From contig OZ023186.1 in NCBI GenBank assembly GCA_963995505.1, positions 7,192,001 to 7,256,000 on the forward strand: a DNA stretch of 64,000 bases, written 5' to 3'. This document shows, one piece after another, positions 34,828 through 45,012 of the stretch (the first letter of the stretch is position 1; every line of letters starts with the position of its first letter). Under the pieces are notes generated by a model that made no database searches, was not told the DNA's origin, and saw only the letters and a program-made list of their open reading frames with translations. The stretch is from Hypericum androsaemum (lineage: Eukaryota > Streptophyta > Magnoliopsida > Malpighiales > Hypericaceae). The position numbers were made by a program, and so were the translations under genes.

Positions 34828-36132
34828 TTAGTCCCGAGCAGCCAACCGTGATGGTAAAGGAAGAGGGTCGAAGTAAGGTGTCAAGTCAGCAACATTGAAC
34901 GTCTTGGACACACCAAACTCGTCAGGAAGATCAACAACATAGGCGTTATCATTGACCCGTCTTAAAACCTTGTAAGGACCATACTTCTTAGGCTGAAGTT
35001 TTCCACCCATATTGGCGAGCATCTGCTCCTTCCTGAAATAAACCATAACTTCCTCACCCGGCTGAAAGATTTGCACACGTCGATGGCTATCAACACGAGC
35101 CTTCTCCTTTTGATTTGTAGCTTCCAGCCTTTTCTTGACGGCTTCTAACACTGAGTTCACGTGCTCGGCATAAGTCACAGCTGCCGGATTAGCACGAGTA
35201 GGCTTGGAAACGGACGAAAAGTCCACCAAGTGATTTGGAACCTTGGTGTAGACTAAGGAGAATGGAGAGTGTCCCATTGACCTATGAATAGCTCCATTGT
35301 ATGCAAATTCAGCTATAGGCAAGGCCAAATCCCATTGACGTTGCCTCTCATGACAAAGGCTCCGCAAGAGACTTCCAAGTGTGCGGTTGGTAGCTTCGGT
35401 TTGTCCATCAGTTTGAGAATGAGCGGTGGTGCTAAATTGCAAGGTTGCATCAAACATCCGCCACAAAGTCTTCCAAAAGCTTACAAGGAACTTCGTGTCT
35501 CGATCAGAAGTGATCATCCTCGGTACACCATAAAGTCGCACCACCTCTCTAAAGAACAATTTGGCCACACCATGAGCATCAGTTGTTTTCTTGCATGGAA
35601 TAAAATGCGCCATCTTGGACAACCTGTCAACCACAACAAAAATAGAATTTGTACCACGCGGGGTACGAGGTAAGCCAAGGATAAAGTCCATGCTGAGATC
35701 TTCCCAAATGTTCTTCGGGATTGGTAAAGGAGTATACAATCCCGTGTTTTGCATGGTACCCTTCATTTCTTGGCATACACGACAATGCTTCACCACCTTG
35801 CCAACTTCTGTTCTCATCTTTGGCCAATAAAAATGTCCGGCCAAGGCAGCCAAAGTTTTGTCCCGACCTAAATGAGCCGAGAGGCCCCCACCATGTATCT
35901 CCCAAACCAAATGATCACGCAACGAGGTCTTAGGAATGCAAAGCTGATTGCCTTTCATTAGAAAACCATCATGCACAAAATAATCTTCGTGGCCAATTCC
36001 GTTCTTGCATTTCAACCAAATCTCAGAAAAATCTTCATCTTCAGCATACGAATCACGTAGACTATCAAAAGCGGTAATGGAACCCCTCAATTCAGTAAGC
36101 AAAGTGACTCTCCTACTCAAAGCATCAGCCAC
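34828..36132 (-). CDS. Gypsy integrase (C-terminal pol)
   Basis: Follows the third stop in the polyprotein. It has an HHCC zinc finger (H-x-H ... CRVCQEMKG), then the DDE core: D in MDFILGLP, D in TSDRDTKF and E in QTDGQTEATNRT. A C-terminal GPYKVL-type module follows. The catalytic triad is intact. It would be made only if the upstream stops were read through. Confidence 0.92.
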   Translation of the reverse strand: MADALSRRVTLLTELRGSITAFDSLRDSYAEDEDFSEIWLKCKNGIGHEDYFVHDGFLMKGNQLCIPKTSLRDHLVWEIHGGGLSAHLGRDKTLAALAGHFYWPKMRTEVGKVVKHCRVCQEMKGTMQNTGLYTPLPIPKNIWEDLSMDFILGLPRTPRGTNSIFVVVDRLSKMAHFIPCKKTTDAHGVAKLFFREVVRLYGVPRMITSDRDTKFLVSFWKTLWRMFDATLQFSTTAHSQTDGQTEATNRTLGSLLRSLCHERQRQWDLALPIAEFAYNGAIHRSMGHSPFSLVYTKVPNHLVDFSSVSKPTRANPAAVTYAEHVNSVLEAVKKRLEATNQKEKARVDSHRRVQIFQPGEEVMVYFRKEQMLANMGGKLQPKKYGPYKVLRRVNDNAYVVDLPDEFGVSKTFNVADLTPYFDPLPLPSRLAARD

Positions 36133-36987
36133 AACATTCTGAGTGCCACTTTTATGCGTGATTCGGAAAGGAAATTTCTATAAGTAAGTGGTCCAACGAG
36201 CATGCATATGATTGGACAAATTTGATTGATCATTCAGAAATTTGAGAGCTCTATGATCCGTGTAGAGGACAAATTCCTTACCAACCAGGTAATGTTCTGA
36301 ATTCTTCAAGGCACGAAACACAGCGTAGAACTCCTTCTCGTACGTGGACTAAGTCTGCCGATGATCACTTAACTTCTCGCTGAAAAAGGCAATAGGACAT
36401 TTCTCTTGAGACAACACAGCCCCTATACCAAGTCCGGAAGCATCCACATCCACTTCAAAAAGTTTACCAAAATTAGGTAAGGCAAGCACGGGCGCTGAAC
36501 TTAGAGCGTTTTTGAGTTGACGGAAAGCACGCTCCGCCTCTCCAACCCATACAAAAGGAACTTGCTTCTTGAGAAGAGAAGTAAGTGGGGCAGCAATAAC
36601 ACTGAAACCCTTGATGAAACGACGATAAAAGGTTGCCAAGCCAAGAAAGCTTCTGATCTGACTTGCATTTATCGGAGTAGGCCAAGACTGAATTGCCTTG
36701 ATCTTGGTTTGATCAACTTGCACTCCTTCCTTGCCTACCACAAATCCAAGAAATAGGAATTCGTCTTGCCAAAATATGCACTTCTTCAAGTTGGCAAATA
36801 GATGATTAGCATGGAGTGCGGTGAACACATCTTTGAGATGAACCAAATGCTCCTCTTCTGATTTGCTATACACAAGAATATCATCAAAGTATACGACCAA
36901 AAATTTATCAAGAAAAGGTCTTAATACCTGATGCATTAACCTCATGAAGGTGCTTGAAGCATTGGTCAGAACAAATGGCATGACCAA
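36133..36987 (-). pseudogene. Gypsy RT palm end and RNase H, broken by stops
   Basis: Begins after TAG at the YE-LVMPF site and carries the RT active site YFDDILVYS and the thumb region. RNase H follows ([26 protein letters not shown]). Stops fall at about 36,347 (TAG where Trp is expected) and about 36,180 (TAG where Gln is expected). The protein would otherwise continue into the integrase. Confidence 0.9.
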
Positions 36988-39237
36988 CTATTCATACAAA
37001 CCATCCTTGGTCTTGAAAGCGGTCTTCCATTCATCTCCAGGCCTTATGCGGATCTGATGGTAACCACTCCTCAAGTCGATCTTGGAGAAAATAACTGATC
37101 TGCTCAGGGTATCCAACATGTCATTGAACCGCAGAATTGAAAATCTATACCCAACGGTAATTTTGTTAATCGCGCGGCTGTTAATACACATACGCCAAGA
37201 ACCATCCTTCTTAGGCACCAAGAGAGCAGGAACTCCACAAGGACTAAGGCTTTCTTGAATGTAGCCCATGTCTAACAATTCTTGCACCTTTTCTCTCAAA
37301 ATCTGATTCTCTTTGGGACTCAACCTATAATGAGGCAAATTAGGCAAAGTTGAACCCGGAATAAGGTCAATCCGATGTTGAATATTTTGCAAGGGTGGTA
37401 AACCCTTGGGAAGGTCTTCCGAGACAACCTCATAAAATTCCTTAAGAAGGTCAGCCACCTCAGGATGAATGCTAGCTTCATGGTCTTGACTTGCATCTTT
37501 CATAACAAAGGCATAGCACCAGCCAATCTCTTTTAAAGAGTCTTGTAATTCTTTGGTGGAAGTGACTAGGGACACCATCCGATGGACTTCATTTGGCTTT
37601 GTCTTGCTTAGACCAGGCTTCCTTGGAAGCAAAGTGAACTGCTTCCCATCTTTCCGAATTTCATAGGTGTTTTCTTGACCATGGTGCACTGCTTTATTGT
37701 CAAACTCCCACGGTCTTCCCAACAGAATGTTGCAAGCATCCATTTCAAGCACATCGCAAGTAACCTCATCTGAATATTGGCAAATTGAAAAGGGCACGGT
37801 ACACCTCGAGTTCACTTTGTGTCCTCCACCAGATTGAACCCATCCAATGGTATATGGTGTAGGATGAGGTGTAACCTTCAAACCCAATTTCTCCACAGTT
37901 TTGCCACTAATGAAATTCTCTTGACTTCCCCCATCAATGATCACGTCACAAACATCTTTTCCCACATAGCAGCGTGTGCGAAAAAGATTGTGGCGTTGCG
38001 AGTCGTCCACTTTGTGAGCAGCTAGAGCAAATTTGTGTATGATTCTATAATATTCCTCCTCCTCATCTTCTGAATCCTCCTTTTCTTCGTCTTCACCTTC
38101 ATCTACGGGAGCACATAGGAAAGCCCCAGGTTGCTCTTTGGAATCTTCACGTATACTCAATTGTGTGAACTTCCGCCTCGGACACTCGCTTGACTTATGT
38201 CCCAGTGCGTTGCACTTGAAGCACCTGATTGCCGAGTTAGTTTCCACCTCCTTCCCTTTCCTCTGAGATGATTCGGGAACCGTCTTTGCCTTTGGTTGAT
38301 TCTTTGGATCACTTGCTTGCGTCGTACTCTTGTCAAATCCACTTTTAGGGGCAGTGGATGTCTGACCTGAGCTAGAAAAACGATTTGGAATCATTCTCTT
38401 CTTCTTCAATGTTGCTCCAATTTTCCTTGCTTTAAAACAAGCATCCTGAAAGTACAAGAATGTATCAAACTCTATCTTGCTCTTCACCTCATAATTTAGA
38501 CCATTGATGTAACGAGCAATCTGTTGGTCTTCATTCTCCTCCACATCATTCTGGGTAGCCAACCTCATAAACTCAGCCGTATACTCATCCATGGAGCGAT
38601 TTCCCTGAGAGCAAGATAAGAATTGCAAGTATAGGGATTGGTGGTAATCCACGGGTAGGAACCTTGCCCTCAAAGCCTGTTCCATTGAAGGCCAATCCCG
38701 TATAGGATGTTCTCCACGTCTCCTTCTAGATTCTTGTTCTTTCCTCCACCAAACAGCAGCCCCGGACTCTAACTTGAAGGCCACGTAATTGACCTTTTGC
38801 TCTTCCGTTAGATCCATGCAATCAAAGTACTTCTCCACTGAATCCAACCAATTCAAGAAAGATTCTATGTCTACATCCCCATAGAAATTTTCAATGTTCA
38901 TCTTGAATGGTCGATCCACACGTTGAGGATAGCCAAAACCTCTTTCTTCTCCTCTATAGGCATTTCCCCTATAGGCTTCTCTTTGCGCACCTCGTCCTCC
39001 ATCTCCTCCTCGACCACGTTCCCCTATATTTCCATGCCCTCCTCTGATCGGTAGTGTATGCACCGAGTCGAGGTCATAGTGCTCCTCCTCGCCCTCATCT
39101 TCCCTTGCGTTGTCTCCCATGGCAGTCGGTGGTTGCACTGCCAAATTGCGCAATTGACGTAGAACTTCTTGCATGGTTGTCTCCAAATCACCTAAACGCT
39201 TCATTGTTTCCGGATCAGTCATCGTGGTTGATAGCAC
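36988..39237 (-). CDS. Gypsy gag, protease and RT fingers
   Basis: 749 codons. In order: gag core (FYGDVDIESFLNWLDSVEKYF and YLQFLSCSQG), CCHC knuckle CFKCNALGHKSSEC, an acidic linker, protease with IIDGGSQENFI, and RT beginning YRLSPKENQILREKVQ with ALLVPKKDGSWRMC and DLRSGYHQIRI. It stops at TAG where a tryptophan is expected. The likely start is the ATG of MTDPETMKRLGD, five codons into the frame. Confidence 0.92.
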   Translation of the reverse strand: MLSTTMTDPETMKRLGDLETTMQEVLRQLRNLAVQPPTAMGDNAREDEGEEEHYDLDSVHTLPIRGGHGNIGERGRGGDGGRGAQREAYRGNAYRGEERGFGYPQRVDRPFKMNIENFYGDVDIESFLNWLDSVEKYFDCMDLTEEQKVNYVAFKLESGAAVWWRKEQESRRRRGEHPIRDWPSMEQALRARFLPVDYHQSLYLQFLSCSQGNRSMDEYTAEFMRLATQNDVEENEDQQIARYINGLNYEVKSKIEFDTFLYFQDACFKARKIGATLKKKRMIPNRFSSSGQTSTAPKSGFDKSTTQASDPKNQPKAKTVPESSQRKGKEVETNSAIRCFKCNALGHKSSECPRRKFTQLSIREDSKEQPGAFLCAPVDEGEDEEKEDSEDEEEEYYRIIHKFALAAHKVDDSQRHNLFRTRCYVGKDVCDVIIDGGSQENFISGKTVEKLGLKVTPHPTPYTIGWVQSGGGHKVNSRCTVPFSICQYSDEVTCDVLEMDACNILLGRPWEFDNKAVHHGQENTYEIRKDGKQFTLLPRKPGLSKTKPNEVHRMVSLVTSTKELQDSLKEIGWCYAFVMKDASQDHEASIHPEVADLLKEFYEVVSEDLPKGLPPLQNIQHRIDLIPGSTLPNLPHYRLSPKENQILREKVQELLDMGYIQESLSPCGVPALLVPKKDGSWRMCINSRAINKITVGYRFSILRFNDMLDTLSRSVIFSKIDLRSGYHQIRIRPGDEWKTAFKTKDGLYE

Positions 39238-39435
39238 AAGATGTGCGAGGCAAGGACCAGTGGGGTCACGATGCCTTGTGGACGGTTATTTAGGCTAGGA
39301 ATGGTATCTCGTTGTGAGTGAGGCAAGGACCAGTAAGGTCGCGATGCCTTGTGGACAGCTTGTCTAATTGGGCTAATAGGGTGCGTATGTTCGTGATCAC
39401 GCCTCAAATAGAAGAGTGATCGGATCTGAAACGGA

Positions 39436-39447
39436 GCTCTGATACCA
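39436..39447 (-). other. Gypsy primer-binding site
   Basis: TGGTATCAGAGC on the reverse strand, two bases from the 5' LTR start at 39450. Confidence 0.92.
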
Positions 39448-39449
39448 CC

Positions 39450-39868
39450 TGACGTAGCGTAGCGGAATCTAAGTGCAATTCAGATAAAATTCAACCATAC
39501 GTGACTTCCGTCAACGTGATGGAGGTTTGTCCAAAGGACGGCCAGCCAAGGGTAGTATGAACGAACTCAAAAACCAAGGGACGCACCCTAAGATAGAAAG
39601 ACAAAGTCTTAATGAATCTGATGTTATTTCTGAATGTGTTTATTACATAAACATTCCCCTTTTTATAAGGTTCATAAGGAAAACGTGATAACATTCATAA
39701 ATGCACTTACATACATGCATTCTTATTAAATCAGATCACTAATGAGAGACTTTGAAAGTCATTTATTCATTAAGTCAGCCAATGGACGAATCTAGACGCC
39801 CACTTCTCCTTATCTTGAACTTGGACGCCTTAGATGGTAGATGGATGAACTTGGACGTCCCTTCGTCA
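39450..39868 (-). repeat. Gypsy 5' LTR
   Basis: 419 bp, starts TGACGTAGCG and ends CTTCGTCA on the + strand, about 98% identical to the 3' LTR by eye. Confidence 0.94.
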
Positions 39869-39873
39869 AATTT

Positions 39874-40710
39874 GATCTCGTTAGGAGCGTTGGATTATAG
39901 TGGGTACAACTATAATATTATAGGAGGGCTAATGGAGGTGGAGAAGGACGCTGTGGTGGTGATGAAGGGTGAAAGGAATACTAGGAACACCTATAGGTTA
40001 GTGGGGAACACGGTTGTAGGTGGAGTCACATCGTTGGGTTCCGATAGAGGGGAGAAAAGATCTTGTATGATGGAGCAAAAGCTTGACATGAATGGTTTGA
40101 GTGGAGTTGGGATTCGCGGAGACAAAGTTAGCAAGTTCCCGCTATGGTTATCTAAAGAGACGTGCACATCAAAGGTGTTGGGTAGGTTTTCCATGGGAAA
40201 TGCGAAGCCATTGGTAGTACTACGAGCGAATCGGGTATCTCACTCAAGGCCAAACGGTGGAGTTCGTGGCATGTCGAGGGTTCTACTTGGTAGAACAAAA
40301 GATTGCCCTTTGTATGCTATGACATGTAGTATTGGTGTGAGGCAAGAAGGTCCAGCAGAGAAGCAGTTCGAGGTTGTGGAGCATGGGGCTGACCGAAAAA
40401 TAGAGGATGCGTCTATTGGTCGCAAGGTTGTTTCAGCAAGTGGAGTTGCTAGTTGGGGTTCAATGGAGATTGGAGAAAATAGGCCAAGCAAGCTCGGAAG
40501 CTCGAGCTTGAGGGCTGACTCCATATGATTGAACGAAAAAAGTTAGTGAGAAAGTTACGATGGTATTATTGATGGCGGTGTATCTATGGTCAAGGTGGAG
40601 CTGGTAGAGTCGGTTTGGTTTCTCAGGTTCTCACGGTTCTTCATGTGGCGCTATTTCATCAAGATGGAGTTTGTTGAAGTTCGGATGGAGCTTAATGCCA
40701 AGGTGGAGAT
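39874..40710 (+). pseudogene. Copia downstream interior, no integrase or RT
   Basis: Continues the copia after the gypsy. The start (LISLGALDYSGYNY, then TYRLVGNT) resembles a GAG-pre-integrase region. Then follows an unfamiliar open stretch containing VSHSRPNGGVRGMSRVL and CPLYAMTCSIG, shared with the sister element at 48,919-51,473. No integrase, RT or RNase H motif is present up to the 3' LTR. The frame 39,752-40,528 starts inside the gypsy LTR, so its true start is unclear. Confidence 0.75.
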
Positions 40711-40999
40711 TGTTAGAGATGTCAAAAAATTAAAGAGGAAACGATTTGTGGGCTTGTTTTCTATTCTATTCTGACTAGCTTTTGGACTCCTAATTTGACC
40801 TAGATAGCTTACTTGATGTACAAGAGTTTGCCTCTATATAAAGGCATGTTACCCTAAGGTTTTGTATAGCTTTGTGAATCGGATCTATCAATAAAATTTC
40901 TCCTTTCTCACCGTGGACGTAGGCACTAGGCCGAACCACGTTATCTCTTGTGTCCGTGTTCTTTGTGCGTTTTGTTCTCTAGTTGCTGAATTCATAACA
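40711..40999 (+). repeat. 3' LTR of the gag-only copia
   Basis: 289 bp, matching 33047-33320 with a small insertion (GTGCGTTTTGTTCTC region) and some substitutions. It is followed by the ATGCA duplication at 41000-41004. Confidence 0.92.
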
Positions 41000-41004
41000 A
41001 TGCA

Positions 41005-41270
41005 TGCATTCGTAAGATCACAATAAGTGCGATGCGTCTCCTCAAGGCAGGACCAACCATGCATCGATCATGCCGTAGTATTAGCGGCTGAAGATTCCGA
41101 AACCACCACCGGATTAGAAGGGCTTTGCGTCTGAACCACAGTTTCAGCATACTGGTTTCCATCCTGTGAATTAGACGTGGATAGCTGCATGACCAAACCA
41201 ACAGGTGAAACCGTATTCAAGCCATGAATAGAGGACAAGGCTTCCCTGGCTGCATTTTTTACAGAGCAGC
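41005..41270 (-). pseudogene. LINE ORF1 remnant, left part
   Basis: Resumes the sequence interrupted at 33,046 and has similar codon-like composition on the reverse strand. I recognise no domain here, so assignment rests on continuity across the copia target duplication. Confidence 0.5.
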
Positions 41271-41617
41271 ATTTTTTGCCATTGACAAGAAAATAATTAA
41301 TTTTATTACATTCTTTTAGTATGACTGCACACTCACGTCACAACAGTTGAGATATTGGACACATATAACAATAGGTGTATTATTTTTTTCATGACTCCAC
41401 AGGTAGTGTCGCTGCTGGATGTGTGTTATCAGACATGCTGCTCTGTGGACTTTTTCACAAACCATTTAAAACTCATCATTTTTAAGTTTGTTTCCGACAG
41501 AGTATCAGACATGGATTCGACCTTCGGCATAATGGGATCCGTCAAATTGATATTCGCTACAAAATTTTTAAAAAATAATTAGAGCAATAAGTATGCTTAC
41601 CTCCGGTAGCAATTAAA
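41271..41617. other. Spacer, no gene
   Basis: AT-rich. A 75-codon frame shows no family resemblance. Confidence 0.5.
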
Positions 41618-41758
41618 ATTTTTGGCCGGCTTGAAATCGCTCAGGCCGGAGCAATTTTTGGCGAGCTTGAAATTGCTCAGGCCGGAGCGGTTTTGCCAGC
41701 TTGAAATTAAATTGTTGGAAATCGCTCTCGCTGGAGCGATTTCTGGTCAAAATCGAAA

Positions 41759-42468
41759 GGGAAAAGTTCACTTTCGTACCCTGTGGTATCGACCAAAATC
41801 ACTTTAGCACCCTGTGGTAAAAACCGATCAATCGAGTCATACTTATTCTAATTAACATCAAAAAGGGCCTCGGGCAGCTGCCCGGAGCTGCCCGAACTTA
41901 CCCAAGGCGCTGCCCGGCCACGTGGGCAGCCACGTCACCAATTTTGATGACGTGGGCGCCACGTCACCTCCTCCTTCCTCCTCTCTCTCTCCTTCCCCGC
42001 CTCCCTCGCGACCCCCCTCCCCTCCCCTCCCCCCCCCCCTCCCCGTTCCTCCTCCTCCCGCGTCTCCCTCCTCTTCCCCCTCTCCCTCCCCCTCCCCTCC
42101 GACGTTCCTCCTCCTCCTCCCCTCCTCCTCCTCCTCCTCCCCCCCCCCTCGTCCTCCTCCTCCCCGCGTTCCTCCTCCCTCCTCCGCGCCTCCTCCTCCT
42201 CCTCCTCCCCCCTCCTCCCCTCCTCCTCCTCCTCCCTCCCTCCTCCTCCTCCTCCTCTTGGTGACGTGGCGCCACGTCACCAAAATTGGTGACGTGGCTG
42301 ACCAAGTGGCCCGGGCAGCGGGCGGGTAAGTTTGGGCAGCTCCGGGCAGCTGCCCGAGGCCCTTTTTGATGTTAATTGGAATAAGTATGACTCGATTGAT
42401 CGGTTTTTTACCACAGGGTACTAAAGTGATTTTGGTCGATACCACAGGGTACGAAAGGGACTTTTCCC
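41759..42468. mobile_element. Small non-autonomous MULE with pyrimidine core
   Basis: Starts GGGAAAAGTTC and ends CTTTTCCC. Ends form inverted repeats of about 180-200 bp, including the CACCCTGTGGTA / TACCACAGGGT block and the GGGCAGCTGCCCGG block. A perfect 9-bp duplication, AAATCGAAA, flanks it (41750-41758, 42469-42477). There is no transposase. The core is almost pure CCT/TCC. Confidence 0.92.
41965..42258 (+). repeat. CCT/TCC pyrimidine tract in the MULE core
   Basis: About 290 bp of C and T with only isolated purines, mostly TCC trinucleotides. Six frames are open by composition only (for example a Gly/Glu/Arg frame on the reverse strand), and none is a gene. Confidence 0.93.
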
Positions 42469-42690
42469 AAATCGAAAATTGCACCCACCGGAGCAGTTTT
42501 TGGTAAAAAAAAAAATGATCGCTCTGAAGCGGTTTTGGCCAGCCGAGCCGAGCCGCTCTGAATATTCTCCAACACAACGAGCAGCTCAGTTTGACTGAAA
42601 ACGCTCCATCTGGAGCGATTTCAATGGAAAATGCTGCCGGAGTAGTGGTTTTCGTACGAATCGAAAACACTCCCCGCAGAGTGATTTCCT

Positions 42691-44639
42691 GTTCGACCCC
42701 CCAGGAAAGAAAAACATTCCCCGAGAACCCCATTCAGAAAATTGTCGGGAAAATAACCCCTTTTAGAAAATTACTCGATTCAAAATTGCATCCAATCCAG
42801 AAATTCCATGTGCGAGAATCAAGGATGCCCAATTTTCTAGCAAATCTGGGGAAATGTCCAATCCCACGTGCCAGCATTAATCACAGGAGCATTTAAATAA
42901 TCAAGCAAAAATATAACAACTAACCTCCCAAAAAATGGAAGAAGAACGCCATGGTTGCAATTCTCAACTTGAAAAATTGTTCGGTATTAGAGATTTCTAC
43001 CTAGTTGCTGTCCTACTCGTGACGAGCATCTTTGGTCGTGGCGAGCAATGTCTTGGAAGTATTTTTAAATTAGTTGCTCTTTTTAGCTTTGCTGGCCGCA
43101 CAGATTTATGGAAAAATGATTTTCTCGTCTAACGAGGAGTTTTTTTTTATGTTTCAAATTTCATATTTTTTTATCTTTTTATAATTGTATGATCTCTATT
43201 TTGTAACTTGTTGTGTTTAATATTTAGTTTTCCAATCTTATCACTTGCTATTATTTTATTTACAAAATTATCATACAAAAGTCATTTACTCCTAATAGTG
43301 GAGAGAAACGTTTTCTTCACCAAATCCGGATCTACAGCCTAATCTGATGGGACCGAGGAACCAGTAATTATAATGGTGAAGATTACTCCTCTCACTATGT
43401 TAACCCAAACCAAAATTAATAACTCTAATTTTTTGTTTTACTTTATCAAAGTCATGAATTCAACCCAAAATTTTTATACACAATTTCAATTTAACAAAAA
43501 AAAGCCAAAGAAAAAAAAATCGAGACCTGGGTCGGTGATAAGGTCGGCAAGCCGACCCCATGTTACCAATCCACCCAACTTTTTCATTTTTTTCAGAAAA
43601 TTGTTTATCATATATGAAATTGTTTCTTCAAAAGTCACCGATATACTAATCTTGTAATAGTAACATCAAATACTTTAATTGGACGTTTTGCGCTGGCTGC
43701 ATTATTGCCTTGTATGGAACAAAGGCAGAACGGTTTCGTTCCTCCTTATCTCCTACCAATAAGATATATAATAAATTATGATAATTTTTTATTTGATTTG
43801 AATAATTAATATTAGTTGGTACTATAACAATCTTAATGACCATATTTGGATGAAGAAGGATAGATATAGAACATATTTTTCAGAAATATAAGGAATGTAT
43901 ATAATTAATTTTAATAAGGGTAAATATATTGAATATTTTTATTTTTCTTACCAACATAAAGCATAATTTTTAGATATTTCAGGAGAAAATTATTATGTGC
44001 AATTGTCTATTTTATATTTTTTGATTGACATTATATTTTTAAATCTTTTTTGAAAATTTTCATTCCATATTGCAAAATTTCATTTTTATAGTTGTCTCTA
44101 AGAACTTTTTTATGTCCAATTGAGGTTTGTTCTAAAACAAATAATATTTTTAAATAAATTTGATGAATATTAGAAATAAATTCTAAAATTTGTATTCCTT
44201 CGGAATAAAAAATTACTGTAGAAAAAATGCAATTATTAAGTATTTTTTTTACTTGTAGATTGAAATAACAACCTAATCTACTTTTTCACCAAATAAGGTG
44301 TTCATAATTTTCAGTCCTAATCTAATACCTAGACCACCAATCTATTTCAATAAACAGGCATATTGTTTTAAAAAATACGGGTAACCTTGTATAATACTTG
44401 TATAAATAACGCTTGAAAATGATAGGTGCCTGCAATTTCGTTATATTTATAAAGCAAATTTACCTACCAAAAAAAAGATAGGTGCTTGCTATTTGTTGAT
44501 ACTGAAATTGTTAGTTTTAGTGGTAATTAATGTATAGGCCATCTTTCAAAAAAAAAACTAGTTTGTATAATTCTTTTTACCATCTTAAAATTGTTTGATA
44601 TTGGCATATATTTTACAATCCAAGAAAGGTTAAACTTCG

Positions 44640-44696
<57 letters not shown>

Positions 44697-45012
44697 ATTC
44701 ACAATTGTATTTAACATGCATGTAACAAATGTTTTAGCATCTATTGGTTAAGAAAGAGTTTATTCGTCCGTAATTAACTATTAGAGTTGATTGATTTTTT
44801 TTTAAATAAATTATTTACACCATGACATCGCCAAGAATTGAGCCCTAGACCTCCTCGATTTAGACAAATCTTGTGTTATTATGCTAGATGCCTTTGGCGT
44901 CAGAGTTGATTGAATTATATACAAACTCTATGTAACTAGTAATTTAATTTTTATCAAGTACTCGAAATCCAATTTACACAATAAAATTCATATCAATGAA
45001 TATGTTGTGCAG
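42691..45012. other. Spacer, no gene recognised
   Basis: AT-rich, with a (TA)n run at about 44,639-44,692. Frames up to 101 codons show no family resemblance. The 5' exons expected for the prenyltransferase at 45,013 were not found here. Confidence 0.5.
44639..44692. repeat. (TA)n microsatellite
   Basis: About 54 bp of TA dinucleotides with two G interruptions. Confidence 0.95.

Larger units (their letters stand above)
34387..39868 (-). mobile_element. Young Ty3/gypsy element (CRM-like) nested in the copia
   Basis: LTRs at 34387-34805 and 39450-39868 are each 419 bp, and I count about nine differences between them. It is flanked by a perfect AATTT duplication (34382-34386, 39869-39873). It has a tRNA-Met primer site (complement of 39436-39447) and a purine tract next to the 3' LTR. 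Gag-pol runs on the reverse strand and is open except for three stop codons. Its sequence resembles the CRM clade of chromovirus-type elements (GPYKVLRRVNDNAYVVDLP, FNVADL near the end). I cannot identify a chromodomain or CR motif. Confidence 0.95.
33047..40999 (+). mobile_element. Gag-only Ty1/copia element containing a nested gypsy element
   Basis: LTRs at 33047-33320 and 40711-40999 start TGTTAGAGATG and end TTCATAACA. They are flanked by a perfect 5-bp duplication, ATGCA, at 33042-33046 and 41000-41004. A tRNA-Met primer site (33323-33334) and a purine tract before the 3' LTR are present. Without the inserted gypsy (34,387-39,868) the interior is about 1.9 kb and encodes gag, part of a protease-like region and a pre-integrase-like stretch. 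Integrase core, RT and RNase H are missing. A sister copy at 48,919-51,473 lacks the same parts. Confidence 0.93.
41618..42690. repeat. Degenerate hairpin repeat field (GCTC...GAGCGATTT)
   Basis: About eight copies of a short imperfect palindrome, CGCTC-nnnn-GGAGCGATTTT, occur near 41,637, 41,670, 41,722, 42,482, 42,520, 42,602, 42,632 and 42,668. They are spaced roughly 30-80 bp apart once the inserted MULE is removed. Each could fold as a small stem-loop. I do not recognise the family. Confidence 0.6.

Noticed and set aside
41858..42733. A 291-codon reverse frame and overlapping frames rich in Gly/Glu/Arg or Pro/Ser
   Set aside because: Open only because of the CCT tract. The frame crosses both MULE ends and has no family resemblance.
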